A stretch of DNA of 32,275 bases from Gnetum montanum. Lineage: Eukaryota > Streptophyta > Gnetopsida > Gnetales > Gnetaceae. Positions 10,201-20,589 of this stretch are shown piece after piece. The stretch is taken from contig MNCI01018028.1 in the NCBI GenBank assembly GCA_015680685.1, positions 90,742 through 123,016 of the forward strand. Reading direction: 5' to 3'. Numbering within the stretch: the first letter of the stretch is position 1; each line of letters opens with the position of its first letter. The position numbers were made by a program, and so were the translations under genes. The notes under the pieces were generated by a model. The model worked only from the letters and a program-made list of their open reading frames with translations. It had not been told where the DNA came from and did no database searches.

Positions 10201-11273
10201 GGAGATGCCACCAGATCTTGACTTTAGAAAGAAGTAACAATTTCTTTATTGGGCCAAATACTTTATAGAAATCAATGGACACTTCTACAAGGTGTGCGTT
10301 GATGGCTTGATTTGTTGGTGTGTCCCTGATGAAGATCAACTACACATTCTCTAGGATGCTTACAAAGGGCCTTACAGAGGCCACTATGCAAGGAGACACA
10401 CAACCATAAAAATATTGATGGTAAGATATTATTGGTCTACAATCTTCAGGGATGCTTGCTAGTTTACCCGATCTTGTGAATACTATCAACAAGATGGTGG
10501 GATGATTGTGCGTATGGAGGATCCTCAACAATGGATTCAACCATTGAAGCCCTTTGACATATGGGGCATAGACTTCATGGGTCCCATCACACCCATGTCC
10601 AATGTTAAGGAATATATCATTATAGTAGTCAACTATTGCATAAAATGGGTAAAAGCAGCAACCGTTACTAACAGTACATCATCCAATGCTACTAGATTTG
10701 TATAACAAAATGTTGTAAACATGTTTGTTATACCACATCCACTAATCTCTAATAATGAAACTCATTTCACAAATTCCACTTTTAGAAACTTGATGCAACG
10801 CTTTGGGGTTGAACATAAATTAACAACACCCTATCACACCCCCCCCNTTAGTGTACAAAAAACTTCCAATGCTCTCAATTCAATTCGAGCTCTGTACACT
10901 CTCAACAACTTGTAACTTGAATCTTGACCTAAGTCTAGCATAAAAAGAAAGACTGATCAACCTCAACATGCTAGATAAAAACTGATTGGTGGCCCTATCT
11001 TCGAATGAGGTGCACAAGGCATTCAACAAGTAACATCATCATGACCTCAAAATACAAAAAGTGAAATTTCAACTAGGATATAAGGTTCTCTATTGAAACC
11101 CCACACATGTACCCTAGAAGACAATGTTTCAAACATTGTGGAAAGGACCTTATTTAATTGATCAAACCTTTTCCTCTAGGGCCATGTTAATCTACAAGCC
11201 TAAAATCCCAAATAAAAAGTAGTTGGTCAACATCCAACAATTGAAACCTTTTCTAGAACCAAGATAAGCTAGT
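10201..11273 (+). pseudogene. Integrase remnant, element A, with internal gap
   Basis: Integrase would insert the DNA copy into the genome. The zinc-binding region (about 10,335-10,495) is degraded: 'AYKGPYRGHYA' keeps only one of two His, and 'SCEYYQ' only one of two Cys. The catalytic core starts with 'FDIWGIDFMGPI', first Asp codon intact at 10,571-10,573. The second Asp region reads 'ISNNETHFTN', so Asp is changed to Asn. The core breaks at 10,838, just after 'TTPYHTP', at a C-run and an N. Family homology resumes at about 10,911 ('NLNLDLSLA'), so the part with the third catalytic residue is missing. The C-terminal domain is clear at 11,050-11,160 with 'KVKFQLGYKVLY' and 'LWKGPYLID'. Confidence 0.8.
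10839..10908. other. C-run, undetermined base and non-homologous patch inside integrase
   Basis: Eight C residues (10,839-10,846) are followed by one N at 10,847. The sequence up to about 10,908 does not match integrase, whereas both sides do. About 90 expected codons are absent. This is either a real deletion with filler DNA or a gap closed wrongly in the assembly. A short inverted pair (agtgtac / gtacact) lies inside the patch. Confidence 0.7.
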
Positions 11274-11389
11274 GCAACTACCACGTCAATGAATGGACAA
11301 CCACACTCCATTTTCTAGATCTCCTCCCTTCAACAAAGTCATGGGGAATATGGCCATCCATACTGATCATTCACATGGCTCTTCAGTAT

Positions 11390-11560
11390 GTCACTTTTTG
11401 TTTTACATATTTTTATTTTACACTTTATTGATTTTTAGCTTCTCTTTGGTTTTTCATTCTATTGAATTTTTCACTTTTTGTTTTACAACATTGTTATTAT
11501 GTTTTTCCTTTCTTGATTAGTTTACATCTTCTTATATATATATTTTACTTTGCTTTGTTT
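11390..11560 (+). repeat. T-rich post-pol tract, element A
   Basis: Repeated 'ttttgttttaca' phrases in T-rich sequence directly follow the integrase end and a conserved 'gtcatgggga' purine block at 11,338-11,347. The same purine block and the same T-rich phrases occur at 32,139-32,275 in element C, so this is a native part of the element. It could be a long U-rich spacer or an intron-like region ahead of the third ORF. Confidence 0.65.
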
Positions 11561-11660
11561 GTATATGAATTTTCATTACTTATGCTAATAAAAGTACTTT
11601 ATTATAATAGGACACAATGCCATTGTTGTTGTTTATTAATAATGATTTGTGCTTAATGTT

Positions 11661-12132
11661 GTAATTGTTAATGTATAGTTTCTATTTTTGAATTCTATTG
11701 TCTAATGAGTAAGACATGGTTTATTTTTTATGGAATAGGAAATGATTCCACATCATCTACCCATCCAATAAAGTCTCTGGTTTTTCTTGTTCTGGGAGTT
11801 TGAGGTCTCTTTCATTAAAGAAACTTTTAATTAATTAGTAACCTTGATGGTTCCAGAATTGGGAAGGAGTCAAAGGTTTGTAGAGGGTGTGACTTCAAGG
11901 GGACTCAATACTCTTTGTACTCTTCTACTTACTTGAGTGCTTGGGTGTTTTTCATGAACTTCTTACCATTCCATTCTAAGAACTAATAGAAATTAAAATT
12001 AAGTCTTTTCATGGTATGGTTTCCATCCAAAAATTCAAAAAAAAAAAAAACAAAACAAAACAAAAACAAAAAAACCTTGGAGGAGGATAAGAGGTAACTA
12101 TATTGGTGATGTAGCACTAGGGGGTAAGAGAT
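11661..12132. other. Non-coding spacer with A-rich tract
   Basis: This lies between the T-rich tract and the third ORF of element A. It holds an A-rich stretch with interspersed C at 12,037-12,074. No protein-like frame is seen. The open frame on the minus strand across 11,983-12,387 is antisense to the third ORF and is not supported. Confidence 0.5.
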
Positions 12133-13635
12133 AGCTGTAGAGATCATTGCTGATTGAGTCACTGAGGCATTAAATACACCTAAGATGCTTGTACCAAATG
12201 TTTTTACACATAGAGATGTGCAAACATCCCTAGGAACAATTATTAAGAAATTGAATGCAACCCAACATGAAGAACTACTAGACCGATTGGTGGAAACTAG
12301 GCAATTAATTTTAAATATCTTTGATTTGCTAGATACCATCACTACAACCCAGTCAGAGCTATTGGAGAAAAAGGGAATGTGTCTCATCTTAGAAGAGTAA
12401 CTTGAAACAACTCAAGCACATAATCAATTCTTGGCTACTGAAGTTTTTGGAATGCTTGCTCAAATTGTTGACCTCACTCTTATCAACCTTGCATTGACAC
12501 GAGATGAAGCTTTTTAGCAACTTCAAGAATAGTTGAAGCAAGGTAAGGGAGAAATGGTAATGATGGTCTTCAATTAGTCCATAGTAGAAGTTGCAACTCA
12601 TTTAGTATAAAAATATTTGGTGTAGACATGCCAAGAGAATGAAATTTTGACAGCAAAGAATCATTGCCTATGGAATGTTGATGTGTAAAAAAAAAACTAG
12701 AACAATTCTTTCATCAATAATAGGAGTACCTTGCTAGATAAAATGCTAAATTAAGGAGATTGATAATGAAGAATTATAATCTTTTCATGAAGGAGGTCCA
12801 CACCTTATACCAAAAGTTAGCCATTGAGATTGCCATATGGAAAAATAAGGCTCTAAAATTTGAAATAGTTAAAGATCATTATAGAGACTAGGTTGGCCTC
12901 TAAAAGGAGGTGAAGGAAAAGCATATCAAACTAATGAACACAAAGGTTGATGTGGTCCTCTAATAACTCTAGCAAGGCAAAGAAATGTGGCAACTCATTG
13001 TCGATGGGATTGATGCCTATAACAACGTAGAAATTCACATGAAGGTGTTGTAGATTCAAGAGATGACGAAGTACATGGAGTTGTCCAATCTTTACTATGA
13101 AAACCTAACAATGTTGATTGCCAAAAAATTGCAATCTAAACTTGAAAAGCAAGTGGCTAGCTTGTACTTATTATAGAAGGCCAAGTTCAAGGATCATAAA
13201 GACACCAAGTAGAAGCTTGCGATGGAAAATGCTAAACTTGGGGTTCTTAAGGCAAGATTAATTTACAAAAGATCAATCACTAAGAACTTGGACAAAATGA
13301 TGAATGACTACTAGGTACTACAAGACACAATTTGAGCATTCGACATCAAGTGCAAACAAGTCAGGGCTTGGTTCATGAATGTAAAGGAGCTACTTCTAAT
13401 ATTGCCTTGTCCTTGGGATATTCCAATTCCAACCCACATCAATGAAGCTACATGGACCATAAATGATCCCAAGAGTAAAGAAGAAAAGATAAAAACATTA
13501 CTGGATGCTTTTAGCCTTTCACCAAAAGTAGCAATAGTAGCAGAACAGCTATAAGAACCTGAACTGCTAACCATTCCTAGAGCTGAAGAAGATCCGTTGG
13601 AGCCTCAGAAGCCTCCACTGCCTGGGACTGTGTGA
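12133..13635 (+). pseudogene. Third ORF of element A: coiled-coil-like protein downstream of pol
   Basis: About 500 codons can be followed on the plus strand, in one frame to 12,687 and, after a frameshift at a run of ten A (12,687-12,696), in a second frame to a TGA at 13,633-13,635. About twenty internal stops are present. The best open stretch is 12,185-12,397, with 'NATQHEELLDRLVETRQ'. The rest is Lys/Glu/Leu-rich with few Gly or Pro, typical of coiled coil (for example 'KLQSKLEKQVASLYLL'), then a segment 'LLILPCPWDIPIPTHINEA' and an acidic, Pro-rich end 'EEDPLEPQKPPLPG'. No clear membrane span or signal peptide is visible. It sits where Athila elements carry their extra ORF, often called envelope-like. 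I see no evidence of an envelope function; a structural or RNP-associated role is equally possible. True start uncertain. Confidence 0.65.
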
Positions 13636-13935
13636 TATTCTTTTTCTTCTTCATGTAATCAAAGGATGTGCTTGTCCAAATTTTTGTACCATGGTCAATT
13701 TTGTAATATGGTTGATCCATACACTAAGCACTTAGTTTTGTCATGTCAATTTTATCTTGTTTTATTATGTCAAAAGCCAATCAATAATCCCATACATTCC
13801 CAATTTTGTAAAGAACTTAATAACGAGTTTTAATTCAGTCATGAGGGTATAATAAAATGATGTTATCATCTAGGCCTCGTCGATAAAGTTTGTTGCATCA
13901 ACGTGGCCCCATCAATGCAAGGGTTTATCCTATCC

Positions 13936-13943
13936 TATAAATA
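13936..13943 (+). promoter_or_regulatory. TATA box of element A LTR
   Basis: TATAAATA, 179 bases before the LTR polyadenylation signal at 14,115. Element C has the identical octamer with a 174-base spacing, so this is the conserved LTR promoter core. Confidence 0.65.
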
Positions 13944-14114
13944 CATGCTTACCAGCTACATTTATGGCATCAAATTTCATAGGAGTAGTAGAGCTCTTGG
14001 CATTTATTTAGTCAAAAGTTAGAATATTTTTTCTAAGTGCTCGTAGCAAGAGTCATTGAGTGTATGAATATTTATTTGAGCATTGTTGTACCTAAGCATG
14101 ATAGTATGTGCAGA

Positions 14115-14120
14115 AATAAA
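14115..14120 (+). terminator. Polyadenylation signal of element A LTR
   Basis: AATAAA in 'gaaataaagatg', at the same place as 'caataaagacg' in element C. It marks the likely 3' end of element transcripts in R. Confidence 0.55.
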
Positions 14121-14717
14121 GATGAACTTGATAAATGTTGTAACATTCTGGATAGTTTAAATGTTTCATTTATGCATTTAATATTTTTAGTTATTTATTC
14201 AATATTTTCTAGTAATTAAGTTAATTAAGCTAATTAAGGAAGATAAGCTAATTATATTAAATACATAAGTACAACAACTTCAAATATAACATGTATTCGC
14301 TTGGTAATCCAAGTAGCATTATTGCTTAGTATGTCTAGTAGTGTAAAGCTTGGTAACCCAACAGTGGATATGTGGGTTTAGGATATGTATGGAAAGTGGG
14401 AACAGATGCTTATGTTAGGATTAGTTAGAGACTAGTTAGTTAATTTAGATTAGTCATTAAATTAATCTATCTTTCTCTCTTCAAGCACCCAAAAACATAA
14501 AACATAAAATGATAAAAATCTATGCCTCGATTTCACTTAAGCATACCTTTGTACTTCACACGTGTAATTAGAAAGACAACGAATGACCTTAGGGCAAGCT
14601 TTACTTCATAGAAGACTAGTGCATTAGAAACTATAAAGTCCAAAAAATTTGAGCAAATCATGTGTGAATGCTTTGTGATTTGTATGGTTGGGCATAGGAG
14701 TACCTCATCACTCATCA

Positions 14718-16070
14718 AACATGATGATAATCAATGTAGAAGTAACTAAGATCTTTCAAACTTCTAGAGCCTCCTACAATAATTGCACCTACTCCTTGAG
14801 GTAGAAAAGCAAATATACATTGGCGATGAAAGTAGTAGAAGTGAGGAGGGGTGAAGAGCTCTAATACAAGGCACTGAATCTTGGAAGTGGAGAGGAGAGA
14901 ATGATTTGTGCAAAATTGTTTCTTGAAAATCACTCCCAAACTTATGTGCCCACTTGAAAACCCTGGTTTCTCCAAAATGTGCACCCAAGTCTCACTAAAC
15001 TAAATGATCATAATTGACAAGTTTGACTACACTAGGTGATTGGAAAACCAACACATGCAAAAATTAAAATTTTAGGTGGGCCCCACTAGGTGCCCAGGTA
15101 GTAAGCTAATGAAAATCCTAACACACTTGGATTTTTAACTTCGTTGGGTGACTACACTAGGGTTTAAGCATTCAGAAGCCTTGAAATGAGTTCCAAAACC
15201 CAATTACTACCAAAACAAACCTTCTAACCATCCATCCATGTCATAATGCTTATGCTCAAAATGGGAAACTAGGTGTTGACATCAATGAAAATCTAGCAAT
15301 GAGGAAGACCAAAACCCATATCATAACCTACCATTTATAGTAACTACACTAATGAGAAACTTGACTATGTTGGCCAATGTAGTCACCAATAGGATGGTGC
15401 TCCCAACTATTAACTAAACTTTTTATTGACTTCGAGACTACAATACCATACATGAAACCCTAACTAGAACCTCCAGTAGCTTTAGACTTACTCAAAACTT
15501 ATCAAAAACCATCAAGACCCAATTTTCTTGCATAGAATATGCTTGTGAAGGTCTCAACTATGTTGGCCAATTGAGTAGGAAATGAGCATTAAATACCTAA
15601 AATAGCCTTCAAATTGACACATTGTTGTAAATCCATTTTGGGAAGTTATCGTTAGGGATAAGAGTGAAGAGGTGAAAATCAAAAGTCAACAAAGTGAGAA
15701 ATCTTGAAGCAATTTACCCGTGCCTATTTGTTATCCCACCATGCCTTGTAGGGCCTTAGGAAACTAACAAAAATCATGATTTTTGTGAACCTCCTCTGAT
15801 TCCTTTGATTCCCATCGAGGAGCTAGAGGATTTACAAGAATAAGTTGTAGCATCGTAGGTCTTGGATGTGGGATACAAAAACTTGTGATAGAACATGATA
15901 ACAAATGATAATGGTAATTTCTTAAATACAACTGAAGTTTCCTTTGTTAGTAATAGTAGTTTTAGTAATATGATAATTGATTAATCTTTAAATATAGAAA
16001 GCTTATAACTAGATACAACTATCAAACCTAATATTTCCAAACATTTAAGTCTTCAGTCAACACTTACCAT
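14718..16070. other. Unassigned repeat-like sequence
   Basis: No gene is supported. The stretch contains recurring phrases such as 'actacactagg' and 'gtagtcacc' that are also frequent in the Tat-like LTRs further right, so part may be an old diverged LTR. A short plus-strand run near 15,775-15,840 ('FCEPPLIPLIPIEELEDL') looks protein-like and may be a retroelement scrap. Overlapping minus-strand open frames at 14,715-14,988 show no motifs. Confidence 0.45.
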
Positions 16071-16310
16071 TTTCCAATTCCAACTATGCCGTGGGATTAC
16101 ATGGCTATGCTAGCTCAACATAGTCATGTGTGAAATAATACTTTTTACTATTTCCCAATCCCAACTACACTATGGGATTACATGGCTACACTAGCTCAGC
16201 ATAGTCATGTGGGAAATCCTGCTTTTTCTTTTTCCAAACCATGACTATGTTGAGGAATTGCATGGCTACACTAGCCCAACATAGTCATGTGGAAACTCAT
16301 TGGTGCAAAT
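16071..16310. repeat. Three tandem copies of an 80-bp unit
   Basis: Copies start at 16,071, 16,151 and 16,231, with an exact 80-base period. Each has 'tttcc' and 'aac/gactat' at the left, 'catggctacactagc' in the middle and 'catagtcatgtg' at the right. Within each copy 'catggctatg' and 'catagtcatg' form an imperfect inverted pair around about 9 bases. The copies differ at many positions, so the array is not recent. Confidence 0.85.
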
Positions 16311-17089
16311 TTTTACATCAAACTAATGGATTTTACAAACAACATATTAAAAAAAAAGCATAAAATGATGAAGTTTGAATGAACTTCCAAATTTGTATAG
16401 GCCCATTGAAGGCTACACACAATTATGGAAGCACATCTTGTTAAAATCACCACCAAAATACTTCAAGGAAGCTCTCCTTACGAACTTGTTGGTACAATAA
16501 GAGACTAATGACTAAAAACATATGATATATTAAGAAATGAGCAAGTAGTTCATGATGTGAAATATAGAACAACATCCGAGGATTCCATAGATCAAGATTG
16601 AACACAATAAACTACGATTATGAAACATGCAAGAATTCGTAGGTTTTCCTTAATGACAACATAGCCTAGATTAACGGATATGGTGCAAATCAAAATAAAG
16701 ACTATAGAACTATAAACATAAAATGGAAGTTTCAGCATGATTAAGTTATACAAGAACATACAACATTACAAATAAATACCTCAACTATTTGTAGCAAGAC
16801 ACTTAATCTTCTTTCTCAACTCTCATTTCAATATGTACCCCATCATGCTCTTTGTATTAGCTCGAAAGAAAAAGCCAATAATAATAATAATAATAATAGA
16901 AAATTTAAATATATTTTTTAAAAAATTACATTAAATTTATTTTAAATTTAATACTATTTTGGCCTTATCTATTTTAACTTGTTTGTCATATTTTATTCTA
17001 TTTTTATCTTAATATTACATTATTTTACCTTGTTTTACTAAGTTTTGCCTTACCTCTGCCTCATAGTAATCCTACCCAATCAAATAAGC
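16311..17089. other. No gene seen; AT-rich spacer
   Basis: A (AAT)7 microsatellite lies at 16,877-16,897, followed by very T-rich sequence with repeated 'accttgtttta'-like phrases that leads into fragment D. No coding frame is supported. Confidence 0.5.
16877..16897. repeat. (AAT)7 microsatellite
   Basis: Seven uninterrupted AAT units next to an A/T-rich flank. Confidence 0.95.
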
Positions 17090-17800
17090 CTCAAACCATG
17101 GCATGCTAAGGCCTAAAACTAGAAAAATATAACCTTATTTGACCAGTATTGTCCAAGTTTTACCACATGTATTTCATTCTCATTGATTTGACCTTGTTTC
17201 ATGGTGTTTTAGCTTGTTTTTTATCTTGTCTTACACTATTGACTTTCATTTCCATCAATTGACCTCATCCATGCTCTACATAATTTCAATTTCATGATAT
17301 TCACCTTATTTTCTTTATTATGTCCTTTGTTTGATCATATCCTACATAAGTTAGCCCTTGCATTACACACTAATATCATTATTATTAATGTATTTTACAT
17401 TATTTTTACATTATTTAATGATTTTATTACGTAGGTTCCACTTGATGTGCTTATGTTGTCATGCAGGATTATGCTAGGTGGATAAGGAAGCAAATTCAAA
17501 TAGACTTAAAGCCTAAATAAACCACTATTGTGATGTTGTTAGACCAAATCAACCTTATGTACCCAAGCCGTAAGCTTGGAACTATTCTACTATAAATCCA
17601 TAATGGCCTAAGATAGCTTGACTACTGTTGACCTTGAAGTTAGAAACATCATAGAGGATCACTTATGAGATGTCTCCATTTAAGAACATGATGATGGAGA
17701 GAAAACACATAGGACCAATTTTCTCACAAAAACGTAATCTTGCTCATGACCTCATCAAACCCTTGCAATGCAACATTAAAGCCATTACATAGCATCGATT
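17090..17800 (+). mobile_element. Fragment D: truncated second copy of the Tat-like pre-pol segment
   Basis: This stretch aligns along its length with 20,590-21,300 inside element B. Shared landmarks are 'ggcctaaaactag' at the left, the 'tagg-gccactt' block at 17,432 and 20,977, 'cttaagcttaag' versus 'ccgtaagcttgg', and the beginning of the pol frame ('DLE...' region, about 17,625 versus 21,190). It stops before reverse transcriptase motifs. Orientation is the same as element B. It ends about 200 bases before B's left LTR, so D and B form a head-to-tail cluster of one family. Confidence 0.6.
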
Positions 17801-19477
17801 ACATCTAGCACTCACATGTTTGCTTGTAGTGTTGTTTACTATTATTGATAGGTTGCAATGAATGACTAATGTTGACAATTTCAGTGGTCTACAATAGGTA
17901 GGCCTATAAGACATCTTTGCATGACTAAAGGAACATCTTTCTAGCATCTGCTATGATCTTAAACTAGCATCATGGCCCACCACAACCTTAAACTAGCAAC
18001 ATTGGTGACCTTGGAAGCCTAGTGTTATTCATCATTCTACGTAGCCTTATGTATTTCATTGTAACAACAATATTTCTTAGTTTACTTTTCTTGTCCTCTT
18101 GGAGTTGTGCTTGCAGGGTGAAGCCTGGAGTCATCATGAAGGTGTAACTCACCACAATAGTAAGTCATCATATGATCTCGATGTTCAAGATTCAACAATT
18201 TTATCCTATTGTGCTAAGAGTTCTTGATTTCATATCACTTTCGTTACCATTCCCTTGAGCCAACCAAATAGCCTGATTATAACCTTCCTTACCTTGGATG
18301 ACAATGTTGACTATTGTTTGACACTCATGCACTATGGTCATATGACATCCCTTTTTCATGCTCCATTTTCAATTTCAGTGAATGGAACACACTTCATTCA
18401 ATGGGAACCATCTATTCCATTAAGTGTACCACATCTCACTCAATGGGAAAACCAAATCAAAATCAGCTTTGGCAAAGAAACATAATGAAGGCTTCACCCC
18501 ACAAAAAAAAAGAAAAGGGGGAAGAAAATTGCCAAGAAGTTGAGTGGCCACTGAAGCCTAATAGATAGATCAATGGTTGAACTAACCTAGAGCAAGGTGT
18601 TGGTTCCTCAAACACATCTTCTAAGTAAACGACACTTCAAAACATGAAGTGTGAAGTCCAAATAGATTGATCAATATTTTTGTGCCACACTATAAACATG
18701 ATGTCAATAATTGGGATGCATTGTTAACCTGCATGACCATTTTTCTACGACACCATCATAACCTTCTTCCATCATCACAAGCACTCTTGGGCATGGTTCA
18801 GCATTACTAGATCAAGCATGAAGAGGGAACTTTGGTGATGGACCTACAATGAGGTTTTGTATTCATTGTCGATCTCTCTTGAGTCAATCCTCTAGATATC
18901 AACAAAGAGAGGCCAATGAAACAGAACCAAAAATTTATGTTGTAACCTTCATTTTCTAACTTAAGATAAGGACTCATTGTAAATGTGAGATATGTAGTTC
19001 ATGAGCTACAATCTTGCATACTTCAACTTTTTGAGGTTACAAATTGCTTCAAAATTTATTATTGCCTTACTTCCCAAGTAGAAAAAGGTACCCCATGTCC
19101 ATACTTGTGCTTGGGAAGGTAAAAAATGCCTTTGGAATTGCTAAAATTGGCATTTCCATGGGTTTTTATAGGGGTATAGCTCCAACTACGTTGGAGCCAT
19201 CTATAGCAGTTGTATTCCATTCCAAAAGATAGCAATGACTATGGTAGTCACCACCAAGACCCAGTAGAAGTGCAACATTGGAATTGTTGGAATTTCTATT
19301 TTTCCAACAATGGCCAGTGTAGTCATCTTAATTCTTCAACAGTCAGCATAGACAACATTCTCCACTAGGCATAACACTTTACAACGGACTCCACCATTTT
19401 CGTAGTTTCAAATTTTTGCACATTTTCCACCACTTTTGTCAATTTTCAACAACCTCAGTGTAGTCCACCGAAGCCAA

Positions 19478-19760
19478 CATAGTAAGGGTGGTGCTAGTGT
19501 AGTCACAAAATTACGATCACTATTTATAGTAAATGGATGAATTTTGTGGTTGTAGTTCATACCAGACATACTATAAATGGTAACTATGCTTAAAGTAGAT
19601 GGCCATCAACCAATGTTAATGTAGTAAGAATGGTGCTACCATAGTCATTAAATTTTGTTTACGATTTATAGTAAATGGATGGGTTTTGTGGTTATAGTCC
19701 ATACTAGACTTACTATAAATGGCAATTATGTTGAAAGTAGATGACCATTGCAACCTGCAC
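19478..19760. repeat. Tandem duplication of about 142 bp inside the left LTR
   Basis: The blocks starting at about 19,478 and 19,620 both run through 'agtaag..tggtgct', 'tttatagtaaatggatg', 'ttttgtggtt', 'tactataaatgg' and 'aaagtagatg'. The right LTR has only one diverged equivalent near 26,080-26,200. The duplication is therefore private to this LTR. The block also contains an internal 'ttatagta'/'tactataa' inverted pair. Confidence 0.8.
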
Positions 19761-19824
19761 ATTGACACCAATATGTTAACAATCATGGTGGTAGTGCACA
19801 GACCCAAAAATAGGCACACCTACC

Positions 19825-19833
19825 TTATAAATA
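19825..19833 (+). promoter_or_regulatory. TATA box of left LTR, element B
   Basis: TTATAAATA, about 690 bases before the LTR end. The right LTR has 'ctataaaat' at 26,262 in the aligned position, about 560 bases before its end. This would place the U3/R boundary late in a long U3. Confidence 0.45.
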
Positions 19834-20589
19834 CCCAACATGAATACCATTTTTAGCTTCCAACACTTTTGCATTCTTGACACTTTTGGCATGTACAACC
19901 TTCATAGCAGTTCCAAACTTTCATAACCATCAAAAACCCATTGCAACCTTGCAACACTTTTTTGGAAGCAAAAAATGGTACTACGCTAGGCATAGAGATT
20001 CCCACATAGTAGCCATTACACCAAAAAGTGAAAATCCATTTTTGTGATTGCATTGTAGACCCTAGTGAAAACCACTAGGGAGTTGCTGGAAACTGGATTA
20101 TGAAGTTGCTATAGAACACACCTTACCTTCTCCAATAGACTTCAAGCTCTTACAAGCAACATTTGGTGCCCTTGGCACAAAATCTATACTTTGTGAACCT
20201 CATTGTTTATTTTCATTCAAAAAAGTTATTATTCATGTTCTGCAACTTTTAGTTTACATTTCCCATTTCTGCATCTATTTTCATTCTAGATTTGCAACTT
20301 TCACTTCATTTCTATTTTTGTTCTCAACTTCATTTTTGTTTCCATGTTCAACTTCATTTTCATTTCCATTTTCAAGTTTGTGTCCATTTCCATTTTCAAA
20401 GTAATTTACATTTTTGTTTGCACTTCCATTTACACTTTTGTAAGTCCCCGATTGATTGACAAGATTGTCAAGGGCACCTTGAATCCTATTTCTAGAGGCC
20501 CTTGGGATTCAAGGTTAAAACTATTCCAATGCTTAGATCTTTTTTTTTTAGTTCTAGCAACCAAAATTTTTAGCTCCAATAGTATAATC

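Larger units (their letters stand above)
5384..14717 (+). mobile_element. Element A: degenerate Athila-like Ty3/Gypsy retrotransposon lacking its 5' LTR
   Basis: One plus-strand element in the order gag (5,384-7,790), protease, reverse transcriptase, RNase H, integrase, T-rich spacer, third ORF (12,133-13,635), 3' LTR (to 14,717). The order protease-RT-RNase H-integrase is that of Ty3/Gypsy. An additional ORF after integrase is known in the plant Athila lineage, and the sister copy (element C) carries the tRNA-Asp primer site typical of Athila. Many stops and frameshifts show it is long dead. The 5' LTR is missing, so insertion age cannot be read from an LTR pair, and no target-site duplication can be checked. 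Confidence 0.8.
13842..14717 (+). mobile_element. 3' LTR of element A
   Basis: The right end is well supported: 'gtacctca-cactcatca' at 14,700-14,717 matches the end of element C's 5' LTR, which stops with 'cactcatca' at 28,714. The core also aligns: 'agaatatttt' at about 14,022, 'ttgtacct' at 14,086-14,093 and AATAAA at 14,115-14,120 have counterparts in C. The left end is uncertain; 13,842 (tgagggtata) is the best candidate by comparison, giving about 876 bp. Without a 5' partner the boundaries cannot be tested by LTR-LTR comparison. Confidence 0.65.
17995..20517 (+). mobile_element. Left LTR of element B
   Basis: It aligns with 24,629-26,819 from 'tgacctt' at 18,006 through 'ttggagttgtgcttgca' (about 18,100), 'acttcccaagt' (about 19,070) and 'ttgtaagtcc' (20,438) to 'ccttgggattcaaggtt' at about 20,500-20,517. 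Ends are approximate: the right LTR starts with 'tgtaacgatta', a common LTR start, whereas this copy has 'agcaacattgg'. The 330-base length excess is partly explained by a 142-bp internal duplication. No convincing primer-binding site follows the right end. Confidence 0.7.

Noticed and set aside
11983-12387. 134-codon open frame on the minus strand
   Set aside because: It is antisense to the third ORF of element A and the A-rich spacer. Its Ser/Phe-rich composition is what the complement of a Lys/Glu-rich frame gives.
14715-14988. Overlapping minus-strand open frames after element A's LTR
   Set aside because: No motif, no continuation beyond the stops, and two frames of the same bases are open by chance.
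16071-16310. CRISPR-like array
   Set aside because: There are no unique spacers between conserved repeats; the whole 80-bp unit is repeated, and the context is plant nuclear DNA.
18255-18568. Two overlapping open frames in the left LTR of B
   Set aside because: Same reason: the sequence aligns with the right LTR near 24,900-25,130, where the frames are broken.
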